DNA of 64,000 nucleotides, taken from positions 70,307 through 134,306 of the forward strand of contig DLHX01000018.1 in NCBI GenBank assembly GCA_002483465.1. Reading direction: 5' to 3'. Made by a program: the position numbers and the translations under genes. This document shows positions 1 through 8,885 of the stretch, in pieces (the stretch's first letter is position 1; each line of letters begins with the position of its first letter). The stretch comes from Micavibrio sp. UBA7657 (GTDB lineage: Bacteria > Pseudomonadota > Alphaproteobacteria > Micavibrionales > Micavibrionaceae). Below the pieces are notes generated by a model. That model did no database searches and had not been told where the DNA came from. It worked only from the letters and a program-made list of their open reading frames with translations.

Positions 1-1221
1 ATGTATCTGCGCGGCGAACAGGGCGGCGCGCGTTGCGTCATTCAATACCGCAATCTTTCCCATCTTGATTTTCGGGGGGCCGATCTTTCGCAGGCCGATT
101 TTGCCGGTTGCCTGATTATTCATGCCTCTCTTTCGGAATGTAAATTTTCCGGAGCAAGCTTTTTCGGCTGCGACATGAGAAATTCCGACTTATCCGACGC
201 CAACCTTACACGCGCGGATTTACGCGGCGCGTATCTTGCGGGCGCTGACCTGACAAGCGCGATCCTCAAAGAAGCCGATTTGCGCGAAGGCAAAATCATG
301 AAGCGCGACGAGAAGGGCGTGATGGCTGATCGCCGCCGTTCCGGGGGCGTTGGTGCGAAAACCATATTGACCGGGGCGAAACTGACCGACACCAATATGA
401 CAGGCGTGCAGGCGATTGCCGCAGATTTTACCGATGCCGATCTTTCCGGCGTCACGATGACCAACGCGAATATGCGCGGTGTCAGCTTCGAAGGCGCAAA
501 CCTTGCCGATACCGATATGAGCGGGTCCGACCTTACTTCCGTCAATATGCGATCTTCGATCATCGCTGGAACCGTGATGGACGACGTCGAAAAGCAGGAC
601 ATCGACATGAGCGGTGCCGTACTTGAACGCGACATGGGCAGCAAACTTGAAAATCTTGGAAAATCTCTGCCGGAATTACTGGAAGAACACACGCTCTGGG
701 TTTCGACGGCAGGTCGGCGTGGACGGCAACTGGATCTTAGTGGTTACGATCTGCGTTCAGTAATTGACCTCCGCACATTTCCCCTGACAGCCATTCATGC
801 GGTGGGCACAAATTTTCTGAACCAGGATTTACGTCATGCCGAGCTCCAGAGCGGGACGTTCGACCGCAGCGATTTCCGCGACTGCAATCTTGAAAAATCA
901 GACATGCGCGGCTCGACATTTAAATATGCGCAGATGACGCGGGCCAATCTGTCAGGCGTCATGCTCTGTCCTTTGCAGTTCAACAACGCGGATGGATCGA
1001 AACGCCTGCAAAGGTCCGATCTCAGCGGCGCAAGCTTCCGTTACGCCAATTTTACCGATGCCGATTTGCGCGATTGCATACTTACGGGTGTGGATCTCAG
1101 TCATGCGGTGCTACGCGGGTGCGATCTACGCCGGAGCGACCTGACCGGCGCGATTCTGAAAGGCGCCATCCTCGAAGACGTCAAACTTGACGATGCGATC
1201 ATCGATTTCAAGGCAATCTGA
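1..1221 (+). CDS. Pentapeptide-repeat protein (5' end probably outside window)
   Basis: The 406 visible residues are dominated by A(D/N)LxX pentapeptide repeats, which fold into a right-handed quadrilateral beta-helix. Two repeat blocks (about residues 15-205 and 245-402) are separated by a short non-repeat segment containing LLEEHTLWVSTAGRRGRQ and then LDLSGYDL. The first residues (YLRGEQGGARCVIQYRNL) resemble this same linker module without its leading His, so the ATG at base 1 may be internal and the true start may lie upstream. There is no signal peptide or membrane segment, so a cytoplasmic location is likely. Such proteins usually act through protein contacts; no partner or function can be assigned. 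It is followed 76 bp later by mutL on the same strand. Confidence 0.85.
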   Translation: MYLRGEQGGARCVIQYRNLSHLDFRGADLSQADFAGCLIIHASLSECKFSGASFFGCDMRNSDLSDANLTRADLRGAYLAGADLTSAILKEADLREGKIMKRDEKGVMADRRRSGGVGAKTILTGAKLTDTNMTGVQAIAADFTDADLSGVTMTNANMRGVSFEGANLADTDMSGSDLTSVNMRSSIIAGTVMDDVEKQDIDMSGAVLERDMGSKLENLGKSLPELLEEHTLWVSTAGRRGRQLDLSGYDLRSVIDLRTFPLTAIHAVGTNFLNQDLRHAELQSGTFDRSDFRDCNLEKSDMRGSTFKYAQMTRANLSGVMLCPLQFNNADGSKRLQRSDLSGASFRYANFTDADLRDCILTGVDLSHAVLRGCDLRRSDLTGAILKGAILEDVKLDDAIIDFKAI

Positions 1222-1222
1222 C

Positions 1223-1255
1223 TTATCCACACCCCCTTTTTCGCGATAATCCACA
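1223..1255 (+). promoter_or_regulatory. Two DnaA-box-like motifs upstream of mutL
   Basis: TTATCCACA at 1223-1231 is a perfect match to the strong DnaA-box consensus. TAATCCACA at 1247-1255 differs by one base. They lie in the same orientation, 24 bp apart, in the 76-bp gap before mutL. Binding by DnaA is inferred from sequence only. Confidence 0.4.
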
Positions 1256-1297
1256 CCGTTGCTGACTTTTTGAGGGCTTTTCCGCTAGAGTCGGGCC

Positions 1298-3052
1298 ATG
1301 CGTATACGTTATTTGCCTGAAACATTGATCAACCGGATTGCCGCCGGGGAAGTCATCGAGCGTCCCGCCGCAGCCGTCAAGGAACTGGTCGAAAATTCGA
1401 TCGATGCGGGTGCAAACCAGATCGATATCGATATCCGTGAAGGCGGGAAAAGCCTGATCGTTGTCAGCGATGACGGCTTCGGCATGAGCCGCGAGGAGTT
1501 GAATGCCGCGCTCGACCGTCATGCGACGTCTAAACTTCCTGATGATGATCTGCTGGATATAAAACATATGGGTTTCCGGGGCGAGGCATTGCCCTCCATC
1601 GCGTCCGTCTCACGCCTGAAAATTTCAACACGACAGAATAAAGAGGGATGGGAGATTTCCGCCGAGGGCGGCAAAAAGGGTACGGCTTCCCCTTCACCCC
1701 ACCCATCCGGCACAAAAATCGAGGTGCGCGATTTATTTTATGCAACGCCCGCGCGCCTGAAATTCCTTAAATCCGAGCGCGCGGAATACCTGGCGGTGAA
1801 AGATACTATCACGCGGCTTGCGATGGCGTTTCCGACCATTGGTTTCCGTTTGACGAATGATGGGCGGGAATCACTGAATTTTCCGGCAGCACAGATGCAA
1901 AGCCAGAGGCTGACCGCTGTTCTGGGACGTGAATTCGGCGATAACGCACTCACGATCAATGCGGAACGTGAAGGTGTAAAACTGGCGGGTTTGGCAGGAC
2001 TTCCAACGCTGCACCGTGCAACGGGCCAGTATCAATATCTATTCGTGAACGGACGCCCGGTGCGGGACAAGCTTTTACATGGGTGCGTGCGCGCGGCCTA
2101 TGCCGATGTCATGGCGCGTGACCGGCACGGAATCGTCGCGTTATTTTTAAATCTTTCCTCACAGGATGTGGATGTGAACGTCCACCCGGCGAAGGCCGAG
2201 GTGCGTTTCCGCGATGTCCAGAATGTGCGCGGATTAATCATCAGTGCCCTGCGTCACGCAATCCATGAAGGCGGCTTCCGCTCTTCCTCGCATGTATCGG
2301 CACAGACGCTTAACAAACTTCAGCCAGCGAATATTTCGATGCCTTTGTCCCGGTCAATGCCAACAGCTTACGGAAATCTGGCGGAAGCACCTGCATTTAA
2401 TTACGAACCGCGCATGGATATCGCGCCGTCGGCAAGAGCGGAAATCGTGCCTGAAATTGAAACGGATTCTTATCCTCTCGGCGCGGCACGGGCGCAGATT
2501 CATGAAAATTACATTATCGCCCAGAGCGAAAACGGCCTTGTGATCATCGACCAGCACGCGGCGCATGAACGGCTTGTCTATGAACGTTTCAAAGCTCAAC
2601 TGGCCGATGGCGGCATCCAGCGGCAGGGATTGCTGACACCCGAGATTGCTGAACTCGACGAAGCGGAAACGAATGCCCTGCTCGCCAGCAAAGATGAGTT
2701 GTTCAAGGCCGGTCTTGAGATTGAATCGTTCGGCAAAGGCGCGGTGGCCGTGCAGGCGATTCCGGCAATACTTTCGGACCGTGCGGACACAATCCGGTTG
2801 CTGCGCGATCTCGCCGATGAAATCATGGAGAATGAAAATGCGGATGGTGTGGAACAGCGCATCAATGCCATTCTTTCGACCATGGCGTGTCACGGCTCCG
2901 TGCGCTCAGGGCGCAGAATGAATGCCGATGAAATGAATGCGTTGCTGCGGCAAATGGAAAAAACGCCGATGTCCGGCCAGTGCAACCATGGCCGTCCGAC
3001 TTATATTGAACTCAGTTTAAAAGACATAGAAAAGCTTTTCGGGCGGCGTTGA
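1298..3052 (+). CDS. mutL: DNA mismatch repair protein MutL
   Basis: This is a 584-residue MutL, which couples mismatch recognition by MutS to strand incision. The N-terminal GHKL ATPase motifs are all visible: VKELVENSIDAGA (about 27-39), DDGFGM (58-63) and GFRGEALPS (92-100). The C-terminal dimerisation domain contains DQHAAHERLVYE from residue 418, matching the DQHA(X)2E(X)4E endonuclease motif. The late motifs ACHGSVRSG and CNHGRPT are also present. The protein should therefore nick DNA itself, as expected in bacteria without MutH. Its stop overlaps the ATG of the next gene by one base (TGATG), so the two are probably co-transcribed. Confidence 0.97.
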   Translation: MRIRYLPETLINRIAAGEVIERPAAAVKELVENSIDAGANQIDIDIREGGKSLIVVSDDGFGMSREELNAALDRHATSKLPDDDLLDIKHMGFRGEALPSIASVSRLKISTRQNKEGWEISAEGGKKGTASPSPHPSGTKIEVRDLFYATPARLKFLKSERAEYLAVKDTITRLAMAFPTIGFRLTNDGRESLNFPAAQMQSQRLTAVLGREFGDNALTINAEREGVKLAGLAGLPTLHRATGQYQYLFVNGRPVRDKLLHGCVRAAYADVMARDRHGIVALFLNLSSQDVDVNVHPAKAEVRFRDVQNVRGLIISALRHAIHEGGFRSSSHVSAQTLNKLQPANISMPLSRSMPTAYGNLAEAPAFNYEPRMDIAPSARAEIVPEIETDSYPLGAARAQIHENYIIAQSENGLVIIDQHAAHERLVYERFKAQLADGGIQRQGLLTPEIAELDEAETNALLASKDELFKAGLEIESFGKGAVAVQAIPAILSDRADTIRLLRDLADEIMENENADGVEQRINAILSTMACHGSVRSGRRMNADEMNALLRQMEKTPMSGQCNHGRPTYIELSLKDIEKLFGRR

Positions 3053-3600
3053 TGGATCCAGTAATAGATGTAAATCAAAAGAAAATTGTCAGGCTTTATG
3101 GTGCATTTGGCGCAGGCCTTGTTTTTTCCATGGTTCCGCTCTGGAGTGCGGCGCTTGTTTCCGCAGTGCTTGTAACCGGCGTATTGATTATCGCCTATGT
3201 GTTGCGGACCGACGCCGAGCATGGCAGCTTGAGCGAAAATCACATGACGTTCATCATCCGCACGATCTGGATTGGCAGCTTTCTTGCGTTGATTACGACT
3301 GCGGCAGCCAGCGTTTATTTCTTCAAAGCACTTGATAATACGCCTCTTCAGCCCTGCGCAGAGGCGATATTATCCATGGCCTCAGGCATGAGCGACCCGA
3401 CGGCGATGGAAAGGACAATCGATAATTTCATGGCCATGCCGTGCTGGGCAACTTACTGGCAGAAAAATCTCATGATTTTCATTATCGGCGGTGTGATCGC
3501 GGCCGGGCCGATCCTGATTTATTTCATCGTGAGATATGTGCGCGGATTGACACGCGCTATCAAAGGTTACCGTGTCGCTAACCCGAAAGCATGGTTCTAG
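3052..3600 (+). CDS. Small integral membrane protein
   Basis: A 182-residue protein with about four predicted membrane segments: two near residues 14-55, one near 68-92 and one near 143-168. It most resembles DUF4870-type small membrane proteins, but the match is by general shape only. The ATG at 3052 overlaps the mutL stop; a TTG one codon upstream is possible. The stop codon shares its CTAG palindrome with the stop of the convergent ABC transporter. No enzymatic motif is visible, so function is unknown. Confidence 0.75.
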   Translation: MDPVIDVNQKKIVRLYGAFGAGLVFSMVPLWSAALVSAVLVTGVLIIAYVLRTDAEHGSLSENHMTFIIRTIWIGSFLALITTAAASVYFFKALDNTPLQPCAEAILSMASGMSDPTAMERTIDNFMAMPCWATYWQKNLMIFIIGGVIAAGPILIYFIVRYVRGLTRAIKGYRVANPKAWF

Positions 3601-5399
3601 AGCGCTGCTTTTCCCGACGGCATCCCGCCGATCAGATCGAACGCCTGCATGTCGTAAAGCTTGCGGTAATGAGACTCGGCGTTCGCCAGCAATTCCCGGT
3701 GCGAGCCCTGCTCAACAATGCGGCCACGGTCGAAAACCAGAATACGGTCAGCATCCTGGATGGTTGAAAGTCTGTGGGCGATTGTAATCGTTGTGCGGCC
3801 CTTCACTAGGTGCGTTAACGCTTTCTGGATTAAATGCTCCGAAATGGAATCAAGGCTCGATGTCGCTTCGTCCAGAATTAAAATCTTCGCATCGGCCAGA
3901 ATAGCGCGCGCAATCGCGACACGCTGGCGCTCGCCGCCCGAGAGCTTGATACCGCGCTCGCCGACAAGCGTGTCATAGCCAAGCGGCAGACCTTCGATAA
4001 AATCATGCGCATAGGCTTTTTTGGCTGCATCGATGATGTCTTTCATCCCGGCATCTGCATTTCCATACGCGATATTCGCCGATAGCGAACGGTGAAACAG
4101 AATCGGGTCCTGCGGCACCAGCGCGATATTCTGCCGCAGACTTTCCTGCGTTATACCCGCGATGCTCTGGCCGTCGATGCGGATTTCACCGCCATTGACG
4201 TCGTACAAGCGCTGGATCAGGCGCACGAAACTAGATTTACCCGAGCCCGATGGTCCGACCAGCGCAATTTTCTCGCCCGGCTTGATGATCAAGTCGAGAT
4301 TTTCAAACAATGCCCTGCTCTGGGCTTTGTAAACAAAGTTCACTTTATCAAAGACAATTTCGCCGTTCGTGACCTTGATAGATCCGGCACCGGCACGATC
4401 GCGTACCTCGTCCTCGCGCTTCCAGAAGCCGATAATATCTTCCATGTCACTGATCGAGCGCTGCAAATTCGAGATATGCTGGCCGATATCGCGCATGTAA
4501 CCGCCGACGATGAAATAGCTCGTAATCGCAAGCGCGATATCGCCAGGCGTGGCGCGGCCGTTTTTCCACATCCAGATGGTCATGGCGAGCATGCCCGTCG
4601 ACATCACCATGCGCAGCAGGTTGCGGACAAAATTGGCCATTTCTGCCGTCACCCATGCTTTTTGCGAGCGCAGGCGCCACAGTGTCGCAACGCGCCCGAA
4701 TGTGCGTTCCTCGCGCATTTCAGCGCCAAAAGATTTAACGGTGGCGTTGCCAGTGATGATATCGGCAAGCGTCGCGCCGACCTTGGTATCGGCCTTGGCC
4801 GAAGCCTTGAAATGCGGCGCGAGAATATTCAACGCCATCCAGATGCTGATAGCGGTGTAGAGAACGATCATGAATGCGGCGAACATGCCGACCCACGGCA
4901 ATTTCACCAGCAGCATGCCGGTCATTGCGAACATGATGACGATGGCGGGCAAGAGCCCCATGAAAATCGTGTCGCCGTAAACATCGAACGCCCACATGCC
5001 GCGCGTGATTTTCCGCACCGTGCCACCCGCGAAGGTATTGGCGTGCCAGTCGGATGAAAAACGCTGAACCTTGTGCATGGCGTCGGTCACGATTTCATAG
5101 AGGCAGCGCACGGCAAACCGCGCCCACAACGTAATGGACAGCCAGCGAAGCGTATGGAAAGACACACTGAGCGCAATGTAAATGCCCAGATAGCCCATCA
5201 CCTCGCGTAAGGCATCCTCGTCGCCCGGCGTATGGCCAGCGAGCGCATCGACAATCTTGCCTGTATAAATCGGGAAGATCGTATCGGCGAGCGTCGCGGT
5301 AATCATCAGGACGACAAGAAGCAGCGCGGTTTTCGGGCGCTTGCGCCAGTAATGCCGCGAGAAGTTCCAGACGTCTCTATATCCAACTTTATCTAACAT
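3597..5399 (-). CDS. ABC exporter, fused permease-ATPase
   Basis: About 600 residues: a six-helix exporter-type membrane domain (about 25-320) followed by a nucleotide-binding domain. The Walker A motif GPSGSGKSS is at about 382-390, the signature LSGGERQR near 490, and Walker B ILDEATSSLD just after. This is a half-transporter that should dimerise in the inner membrane to export a lipid, peptide or drug; the layout is MsbA/multidrug-like but the substrate cannot be named. ATG 5399 is preferred over a TTG four codons upstream. It converges on the small membrane protein with a 4-bp overlap, so it has its own promoter. Confidence 0.93.
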   Translation of the reverse strand: MLDKVGYRDVWNFSRHYWRKRPKTALLLVVLMITATLADTIFPIYTGKIVDALAGHTPGDEDALREVMGYLGIYIALSVSFHTLRWLSITLWARFAVRCLYEIVTDAMHKVQRFSSDWHANTFAGGTVRKITRGMWAFDVYGDTIFMGLLPAIVIMFAMTGMLLVKLPWVGMFAAFMIVLYTAISIWMALNILAPHFKASAKADTKVGATLADIITGNATVKSFGAEMREERTFGRVATLWRLRSQKAWVTAEMANFVRNLLRMVMSTGMLAMTIWMWKNGRATPGDIALAITSYFIVGGYMRDIGQHISNLQRSISDMEDIIGFWKREDEVRDRAGAGSIKVTNGEIVFDKVNFVYKAQSRALFENLDLIIKPGEKIALVGPSGSGKSSFVRLIQRLYDVNGGEIRIDGQSIAGITQESLRQNIALVPQDPILFHRSLSANIAYGNADAGMKDIIDAAKKAYAHDFIEGLPLGYDTLVGERGIKLSGGERQRVAIARAILADAKILILDEATSSLDSISEHLIQKALTHLVKGRTTITIAHRLSTIQDADRILVFDRGRIVEQGSHRELLANAESHYRKLYDMQAFDLIGGMPSGKAAL

Positions 5400-5525
5400 C
5401 GTTTTTCTCAATAATCCGTAATCCGGTTCTTTAACCGGTCGTTACGCCTGAGAAAACTTGTCTTTTTTGGAAAGGTTTCAAGGTAACGGCCCGGTTGTTT
5501 TTCCAGGCCGTTTAAAGGGCCTGAT

Positions 5526-5690
5526 TTAAGGGGACGGTAGCGGTTCGGACTTGCCTTCTTCGGACGTCACGGGTGCCATAGCAACCTTGATTTCCTCCGG
5601 GCGAGGATAGTCCCGCGCAAGCTTGCTCACGCGAAGTTCATCATCAATCGCCATTATGGCCCAAACATCGTGTTCTGAACCTTCAGACAT
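5526..5690 (-). CDS. 54-residue protein of unknown function downstream of ATP12
   Basis: A short reading frame that begins MSEGSEHDVWAIMAIDDEL and ends GKSEPLPSP. An upstream GGGAACGA can serve as ribosome-binding site about 2-9 bases before the ATG. It lies 32 bp after the ATP12 gene on the same strand and could be translated from that transcript. The sequence is acidic with no membrane segment or cysteine. I do not recognise a family. The clear Shine-Dalgarno-like sequence and gene-like position support a real gene. Confidence 0.55.
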   Translation of the reverse strand: MSEGSEHDVWAIMAIDDELRVSKLARDYPRPEEIKVAMAPVTSEEGKSEPLPSP

Positions 5691-5722
5691 ATTCGTTCCC
5701 TTTTTATTTCAGAAATTCGAAC

Positions 5723-6439
5723 CTAATCAGCCTTGGACAAAAGGTCAAGAAATTTGGCGCAGGCTTCGAGATCGGCCCTCTCGGCCTTGTCCTTTTTCTC
5801 CTGCGCCGGGTCCGGGCCATAGGTTTTTTCGTCATAAAGACCGGCCTTGTAGCTTTCCTCGGCCCGGGCGCAGGCAAAGGCCTGTTGCGGGTTTAACGAC
5901 CCCCGTACAAAAGCAGCGCCAAGCACCACAGAACCACAGAGTGGTGTTACCACCTGCAAAACGGTGAAATGATCATCATCCAGCCCTTCGACATACTCAA
6001 GCAGGGCCTTGTGCGCGCCAACAGGTTGTTTCAGCGCCTTAAGATTAGTCGTCGTTTCAAGCGCGGAGCCGAATTCCTGCTCGAACCAGCCCAGCCACGG
6101 GTCCCATGCCGCCTGCTGTGCCGCCGCCATTTCAGGGGGGAGCGCAGTCCGGTAACAGATGAGGTCGGTATCCAGGTATTTCATGAGAGCTTCGGTCATG
6201 GCCCCGCGCTCACTTCCAACACGGTCGATGCGCGTGCTGAGCAATTGGGTCAGCGGCATTTCCGAGGGTATAATTTTATTACCCTGTCCGTTCCATTCCT
6301 GAAGAATGGCATTCGCAAGATCCAGATGCGGCGTCTCCAGCAGGTTTCGCGCCGGGGTTTTGACGGGCTTGCCGTCAAGAAGGATGCTGCGCCCCTTCCT
6401 GCCATCGCCGAGGCTGACGAATTTATAAAAACGCTTCAT
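5723..6439 (-). CDS. ATP12 family F1-ATPase assembly chaperone
   Basis: A 238-residue protein beginning MKRFYKFVSLGDGRKG. The pattern DGKPVKTPARNLL, followed by EWNGQGNKIIPSEMPLTQL and later WDPWLGWFEQEFG, is typical of ATP12-type chaperones. These bind the alpha subunit of F1-ATPase during assembly, and in bacteria they occur mainly in alphaproteobacteria. ATG 6439 is chosen; a TTG at 6445 would overlap the stop of the upstream gene. It lies three bases after the AsmA-like gene, in an operon with an RluC-type synthase, a neighbourhood often seen for this family in alphaproteobacteria. Confidence 0.9.
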   Translation of the reverse strand: MKRFYKFVSLGDGRKGRSILLDGKPVKTPARNLLETPHLDLANAILQEWNGQGNKIIPSEMPLTQLLSTRIDRVGSERGAMTEALMKYLDTDLICYRTALPPEMAAAQQAAWDPWLGWFEQEFGSALETTTNLKALKQPVGAHKALLEYVEGLDDDHFTVLQVVTPLCGSVVLGAAFVRGSLNPQQAFACARAEESYKAGLYDEKTYGPDPAQEKKDKAERADLEACAKFLDLLSKAD

Positions 6440-6441
6440 GG

Positions 6442-7494
6442 TCAAGGCGCTTTTTTAATGGCACCGGCGTCGATGCGCCAGCCTTTCAGCGGCAGCGGGC
6501 CTTCATATCCGCCCTCAGAAACATTGCCGCGATAGAGCGTTCCAGCATCAAGCTCAAGATCGATGAGTTCAGATTCATCAGCGATGCCGAAAGCGTTTTC
6601 AACGACCGTCATGAAACCATCATAGGCCGAGCCCGCCGAGAAATCACTGGCATGAAACTCTGTGCTGTTCAGCACTCCATCGATCCGGAGTATGCCAAAA
6701 CGCTCGCCCCTCAAGTGCAGATTAACATCGGGTTTTATATCCGTGCCATGCTCTTTCATGATGATATCGCCAGATATTTTAACGCTGTTTTCTTGCCTCG
6801 TCATGACAACATTACCGGTCGCAACCGGTTTGTCGCCCCATTTCACTTCGATGTTCTCGAACACCATGTCCTGCCTGTCAGTTTCCTTCATATGACCTTT
6901 AAAAGACGCGTCGCCAAACTTTATGTCGAGATCGCGCTCACGGCCGAAGCTGTAATTCTTGCCACCGCCGAGACCTGACGATTCCATACTGTATGAAACG
7001 GCAAAGGGATGATCGCCAATCAAGCCTGTGCTTTCCATGCGCGGACCGCTTTCAGTCTCGACGATCGCCAACCTGTCAACGCGCACGCTTTTTTCCAGGA
7101 GAGTTTCAGGCAGGGCACGAAAACCCTCGATATTCATCTTTTTGATTTTTCCGGTTCTGGCCATTACATCCCAGAAACCGAATGTGACCTGCACTTTCTG
7201 AGCTGTCATGACGACATCGATTTTGCCATGGCGGAAAAATTCCGTATTTTCAAAATCCAGAACAATGTCAGGAAAGAAATTCATATTATTGAGCTTGCCG
7301 ACTTTCGCGTCATAGCCGGTGTTTTCAGTGACAAACTCTTCAATAGATTTTTTAAGCGTATCACTTGAACCGCCAAGATTGGCAAGAACCGCAAAAATCA
7401 GTATCAAACCTGCAAGAACAAAAAAAAGAACTTTGAAAGTCGTGCCGAACCATCTTCTGCGTTGCGGTTTTACATCAACAGTTTTTTCAGTCAT
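6442..7494 (-). CDS. AsmA-like membrane-anchored periplasmic protein
   Basis: 350 residues with a short basic N-terminus, one membrane segment (about 17-40), then a beta-rich periplasmic part. The segment IEEFVTENTGYDAKVGKLN followed by PDIVLDFENTEF resembles the start of AsmA/TamB-family proteins, which are linked to lipid transport between the membranes. The rest is low-complexity beta-strand sequence without catalytic motifs. It sits 5 bp after the RluC-type gene and 3 bp before ATP12, so all three are probably one transcript. In related alphaproteobacteria I recall a HAD hydrolase gene in this position. The family call is tentative. Confidence 0.65.
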   Translation of the reverse strand: MTEKTVDVKPQRRRWFGTTFKVLFFVLAGLILIFAVLANLGGSSDTLKKSIEEFVTENTGYDAKVGKLNNMNFFPDIVLDFENTEFFRHGKIDVVMTAQKVQVTFGFWDVMARTGKIKKMNIEGFRALPETLLEKSVRVDRLAIVETESGPRMESTGLIGDHPFAVSYSMESSGLGGGKNYSFGRERDLDIKFGDASFKGHMKETDRQDMVFENIEVKWGDKPVATGNVVMTRQENSVKISGDIIMKEHGTDIKPDVNLHLRGERFGILRIDGVLNSTEFHASDFSAGSAYDGFMTVVENAFGIADESELIDLELDAGTLYRGNVSEGGYEGPLPLKGWRIDAGAIKKAP

Positions 7495-7499
7495 TTGAT

Positions 7500-8483
7500 C
7501 TAATCCTCCAGATCCTCGAAGGGGTCGCTTTTGTCGTTCGGTGAAAACCCGAAGTTTTTCCAGCTCATCAAAAGTTCTGGCGGCAAGGGCGCGGTCACAT
7601 CAATAGTGCCCTTGCGCATAGGATGCGGCAGAATAACGCGGCGCGCATGTAAATGCAGGCGCTTCGCGTGCTCCATGGTTTCGATTTTGGCAGCGGAACC
7701 GCCATATTTACCGTCACCCAGAATGGGGCTGCCCATGACCTGCGCATGAACGCGGATCTGATGCATGCGGCCCGTGCGCGGCCAGAACGCGACGAAGGCC
7801 GCATCATCGCCGATATTTTCAAGAACGGAATAATCCGTCTTTGATTTCTTGCCGTCTTTTTCATCGACCAGCATTTTTTCCTTACGAGGGCCGCCGCCCT
7901 TAATCAACGAAGCGCGGATCGTGCCTTTAAGAATTTTTGGGGTCGGCGTAACGATGGCCCAGTATATTTTTTTAACATCCCTGCCCTTAAAGCTTTCGCC
8001 CAGGACGCGCGCGGCCTGCGCCGAGCGCGCGAGCAGCAGAACACCACTTGTGTCTTTGTCGAGGCGGTGGACAAGACGCGGCCTTACACCTTCCTTATTT
8101 TTCAAAGCATCGAGCAGGCCATCAATGTGGCGCTTCATTTTTGTGCCGCCCTGTGTGGCGAGGTCAGCAGGCTTATTCAGTGCGATCACATCGCCGTCAT
8201 CATAAATCACCAGTGATTTGATGAAGGCACGATCCTTGTCCGAAATTTCCTTACGCGTTTTCTCACGCTGGCCAATCGTAGCGATCGGCGGAATACGCAC
8301 ATCCTGCCCGGCTTTCAGGCGGGTTTCGGCTTTCGCGCGCTTGCTGTCGACACGGATCTGGCCCTGCCGCATAAGTTTCTGGGCCAGAACATAAGGAAGC
8401 TCGGGCACATGGCGTTTCAGCCAGCGGTCAAGGCGCTGACCGTCGTCATCTTTTGCGACTTCTATATGGCGGACATTGCTCAT
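7500..8483 (-). CDS. RluC/RluD-type 23S rRNA pseudouridine synthase
   Basis: 327 residues. An N-terminal S4 RNA-binding domain (about 8-70, DGQRLDRWLKRHVPELP) precedes a pseudouridine synthase catalytic domain. The catalytic aspartate lies in HRLDKDTSGVLLLARS, and the motif GRMHQIRVHAQVMGSPILGD follows. The enzyme converts uridines in 23S rRNA; the neighbourhood favours RluC, but specificity cannot be read from sequence. ATG 8483 is preferred because it overlaps the crcB stop (ATGA). A longer frame reading into crcB looks spurious. Confidence 0.92.
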   Translation of the reverse strand: MSNVRHIEVAKDDDGQRLDRWLKRHVPELPYVLAQKLMRQGQIRVDSKRAKAETRLKAGQDVRIPPIATIGQREKTRKEISDKDRAFIKSLVIYDDGDVIALNKPADLATQGGTKMKRHIDGLLDALKNKEGVRPRLVHRLDKDTSGVLLLARSAQAARVLGESFKGRDVKKIYWAIVTPTPKILKGTIRASLIKGGGPRKEKMLVDEKDGKKSKTDYSVLENIGDDAAFVAFWPRTGRMHQIRVHAQVMGSPILGDGKYGGSAAKIETMEHAKRLHLHARRVILPHPMRKGTIDVTAPLPPELLMSWKNFGFSPNDKSDPFEDLED

Positions 8484-8860
8484 GGCGTTATAAATCTCAC
8501 GGCTAACAGCCCTGCGAAAAGGGCGACGATTGAAACAGTCACGGACATGACGACATAAATAACAGCCATAGTCGTCGTACCGCCGTTCCATAAATTCGCA
8601 AAATCGAGAGAGAATGCAGAGAAAGTTGTAAAGCCCCCAAGAAATCCCGTAATCAGGAACAGTTTCATTTCCTCCGATGGCTGCCACACGGATGCGAACA
8701 TCCCCGTCAAAGCCCCGATCAAAAAGGAGCCCACGATATTCACGATCAGCGTTCCCCAGGGAAAATTCATGCCAAGCATTTTCCCGGCACCTATATAAGT
8801 GCCATAGCGCAGGACCGACCCGAGAGCGCCGCCGAGGGCAATTGCGAGTATTGTTTTCAT
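8480..8860 (-). CDS. crcB: CrcB fluoride channel
   Basis: A 126-residue membrane protein with four hydrophobic segments, the usual CrcB/Fluc size. Family motifs are GGALGSVLRYGTY near the N-terminus, FPWGTLIVNIVGSFLIG in the second segment and TGFLGGFTTFSAFSLD in the third. Fluc channels are antiparallel dimers that export fluoride. I see no crcB-type fluoride riboswitch in front of it; only 25 bp separate its ATG from the divergent DMT transporter. It is first in the leftward rluC group. Confidence 0.95.
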   Translation of the reverse strand: MKTILAIALGGALGSVLRYGTYIGAGKMLGMNFPWGTLIVNIVGSFLIGALTGMFASVWQPSEEMKLFLITGFLGGFTTFSAFSLDFANLWNGGTTTMAVIYVVMSVTVSIVALFAGLLAVRFITP

Positions 8861-8885
8861 AGGCTTAACCCCTTAATGTCCCACC

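Noticed and set aside
4092..5057. Long plus-strand open frame of 321 codons
   Set aside because: It is antisense to a clear ABC exporter, rich in His/Asp/Arg as typical of shadow frames in G+C-rich genes.
8484..8687. A 68-residue N-terminal extension of the pseudouridine synthase
   Set aside because: It is read from inside crcB, has no family similarity, and ATG 8483 overlaps the crcB stop as expected for coupled genes.
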